Below are positions 63,630-64,000 of a DNA stretch of 64,000 bases, one piece after another. The notes beneath the pieces were generated by a model, which had not been told where the DNA came from, did no database searches, and saw nothing but the letters and a program-made list of their open reading frames with translations. Both the position numbers and the translations under genes were made by a program. Every line of letters begins with the position of its first letter. The stretch's first letter is position 1. Source of the DNA: SAR202 cluster bacterium. Lineage in GTDB: Bacteria; Chloroflexota; Dehalococcoidia; Lucifugimonadales; OSU-TB39. The stretch spans positions 1 to 64,000 of the forward strand of contig VFGY01000029.1 of assembly GCA_009392195.1 (NCBI GenBank), read 5' to 3'.

Positions 63630-63800
63630 ATGGATAAAGAAAACTTAATTAGTGAACGCATACTTAAATTATCGAATTTCTATAATTTAAGACATCCTGA
63701 AAAATGTTTGGACAACTTAACTGCATTCTATAATTCTGTTGATAATATACTTGAACATATCGCTGAAACTGAACCACTAATAGTATTTAAACTAAATTAA
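63630..63800 (+). CDS. Small hypothetical protein (56 residues)
   Basis: A 56-codon ORF below the track cut-off. ATG at 63630 follows AAGGGAAAT. The product is helical and Leu/Asn-rich (ISERILKLSNFYNLRHPEKC), with no recognisable domain. It lies 16 bases after plsC and 16 bases before the methyltransferase gene, so it looks like part of one operon. Whether it is translated is uncertain. Confidence 0.5.
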   Translation: MDKENLISERILKLSNFYNLRHPEKCLDNLTAFYNSVDNILEHIAETEPLIVFKLN

Positions 63801-63816
63801 TAATTTTGAGTACACA

Positions 63817-64000
63817 ATGAATTTTATCAAACAATTTTTTTTACATCCAATAGAAGTTGGATCATTGATCCCTTCTTCAAAAACACTTTCCAAATCAATA
63901 GTTAATTTACCAAATTTAAAAATTAAAAAATGTGTCGTTGAACTTGGTACTGGTAATGGAGTAGTCACTCAAGAAATTATTAAAAATCTTTCTACCAATA
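63817..64000 (+). CDS. SAM-dependent methyltransferase, truncated by window end
   Basis: The first 61 residues of a class I methyltransferase. FIKQFFLHPIEVGSLIPSSKTLSKSI followed by the SAM-binding CVVELGTGNGVVTQEI resembles phospholipid N-methyltransferases (PmtA) and rRNA dimethylases. Lying just after plsC makes a lipid-linked role attractive, but the substrate domain is cut off. No SD is obvious before the ATG. Confidence 0.7.
   Translation, partial: MNFIKQFFLHPIEVGSLIPSSKTLSKSIVNLPNLKIKKCVVELGTGNGVVTQEIIKNLSTN

Overview
The window looks like a chromosomal contig from an uncultivated, AT-rich aquatic bacterium, most likely a Chloroflexota lineage of the SAR202/Dehalococcoidia kind. This placement is inference. 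It rests on the DegV–DAK2–RecG gene order beside rpmB, a very large UPF0182 membrane protein, a seven-iron ferredoxin, many amine/FAD oxidases, DapA-like aldolases and a phytanoyl-CoA dioxygenase homologue, and a 23S rRNA gene separated from 16S and 5S. Low-GC marine Actinobacteria are the main alternative. There are no insertion sequences, CRISPR arrays, phage genes or toxin modules. Many genes use TTG or GTG starts with good Shine-Dalgarno (SD) sites, so several ORF-track starts were moved. One gene, pheA, appears to start at CTG.

Region 1 (0-17 kb) is one long minus-strand operon. In transcription order it carries an amidase, three N-methylglutamate synthase-like subunits (mgsA, mgsB, mgsC), a GmaS-type glutamine-synthetase-like ligase, an NTF2-like protein, four sarcosine-oxidase/N-methylglutamate-dehydrogenase subunits in the order delta-alpha-gamma-beta (mgdB, mgdC, mgdD, mgdA), a formamidase/acetamidase, a 2-amino-3-ketobutyrate CoA ligase, an SDR dehydrogenase and a DapA-like lyase. 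The core is the complete gene set of the N-methylglutamate route for methylamine use: methylamine to gamma-glutamylmethylamide to N-methylglutamate to glutamate plus a folate-bound C1 unit. It is the most interesting system in the window.

Region 2 (17-28.5 kb) is a minus-strand arginine operon: argJ, argB, a UPF0182 protein, argD, argG, an acyl-CoA dehydrogenase, a MaoC-like hydratase, argH and rpe. Region 3 (28.7-34 kb) holds a DAO-type oxidase, an isobutyryl-CoA-mutase-type large subunit lacking its B12 partner, an orphan DppB-type permease, a phytanoyl-CoA dioxygenase homologue and the initiator tRNA. Region 4 (34.1-37.6 kb) is a solitary 23S rRNA gene with its own promoter and structured leader. 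Region 5 (37.6-44 kb) has an IMPase-like phosphatase, a queuosine-precursor transporter, and an operon of a CinA-like/nucleotidylyltransferase fusion, ubiD, ubiA, ubiX and a lone TPP-binding subunit (a quinone-type decarboxylation/prenylation set). Region 6 (44.2-48.9 kb) is a plus-strand potassium-uptake cluster (TrkH, three TrkA-like proteins, a universal stress protein) followed by pheA. Region 7 (48.9-61.2 kb) runs mostly on the minus strand: YtxH, an MfnB-like enzyme with a TusA-like tail, a second DapA-like protein, an alpha/beta hydrolase, RecG, DegV, a FakA-like kinase, aconitase and ferredoxin, with rpmB divergent. Region 8 (61.5-64 kb) is plus strand: an SDR, cmk, plsC, a 56-residue ORF and a methyltransferase cut by the window end.

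All functions are read from the sequence and remembered family features; no database search was run.
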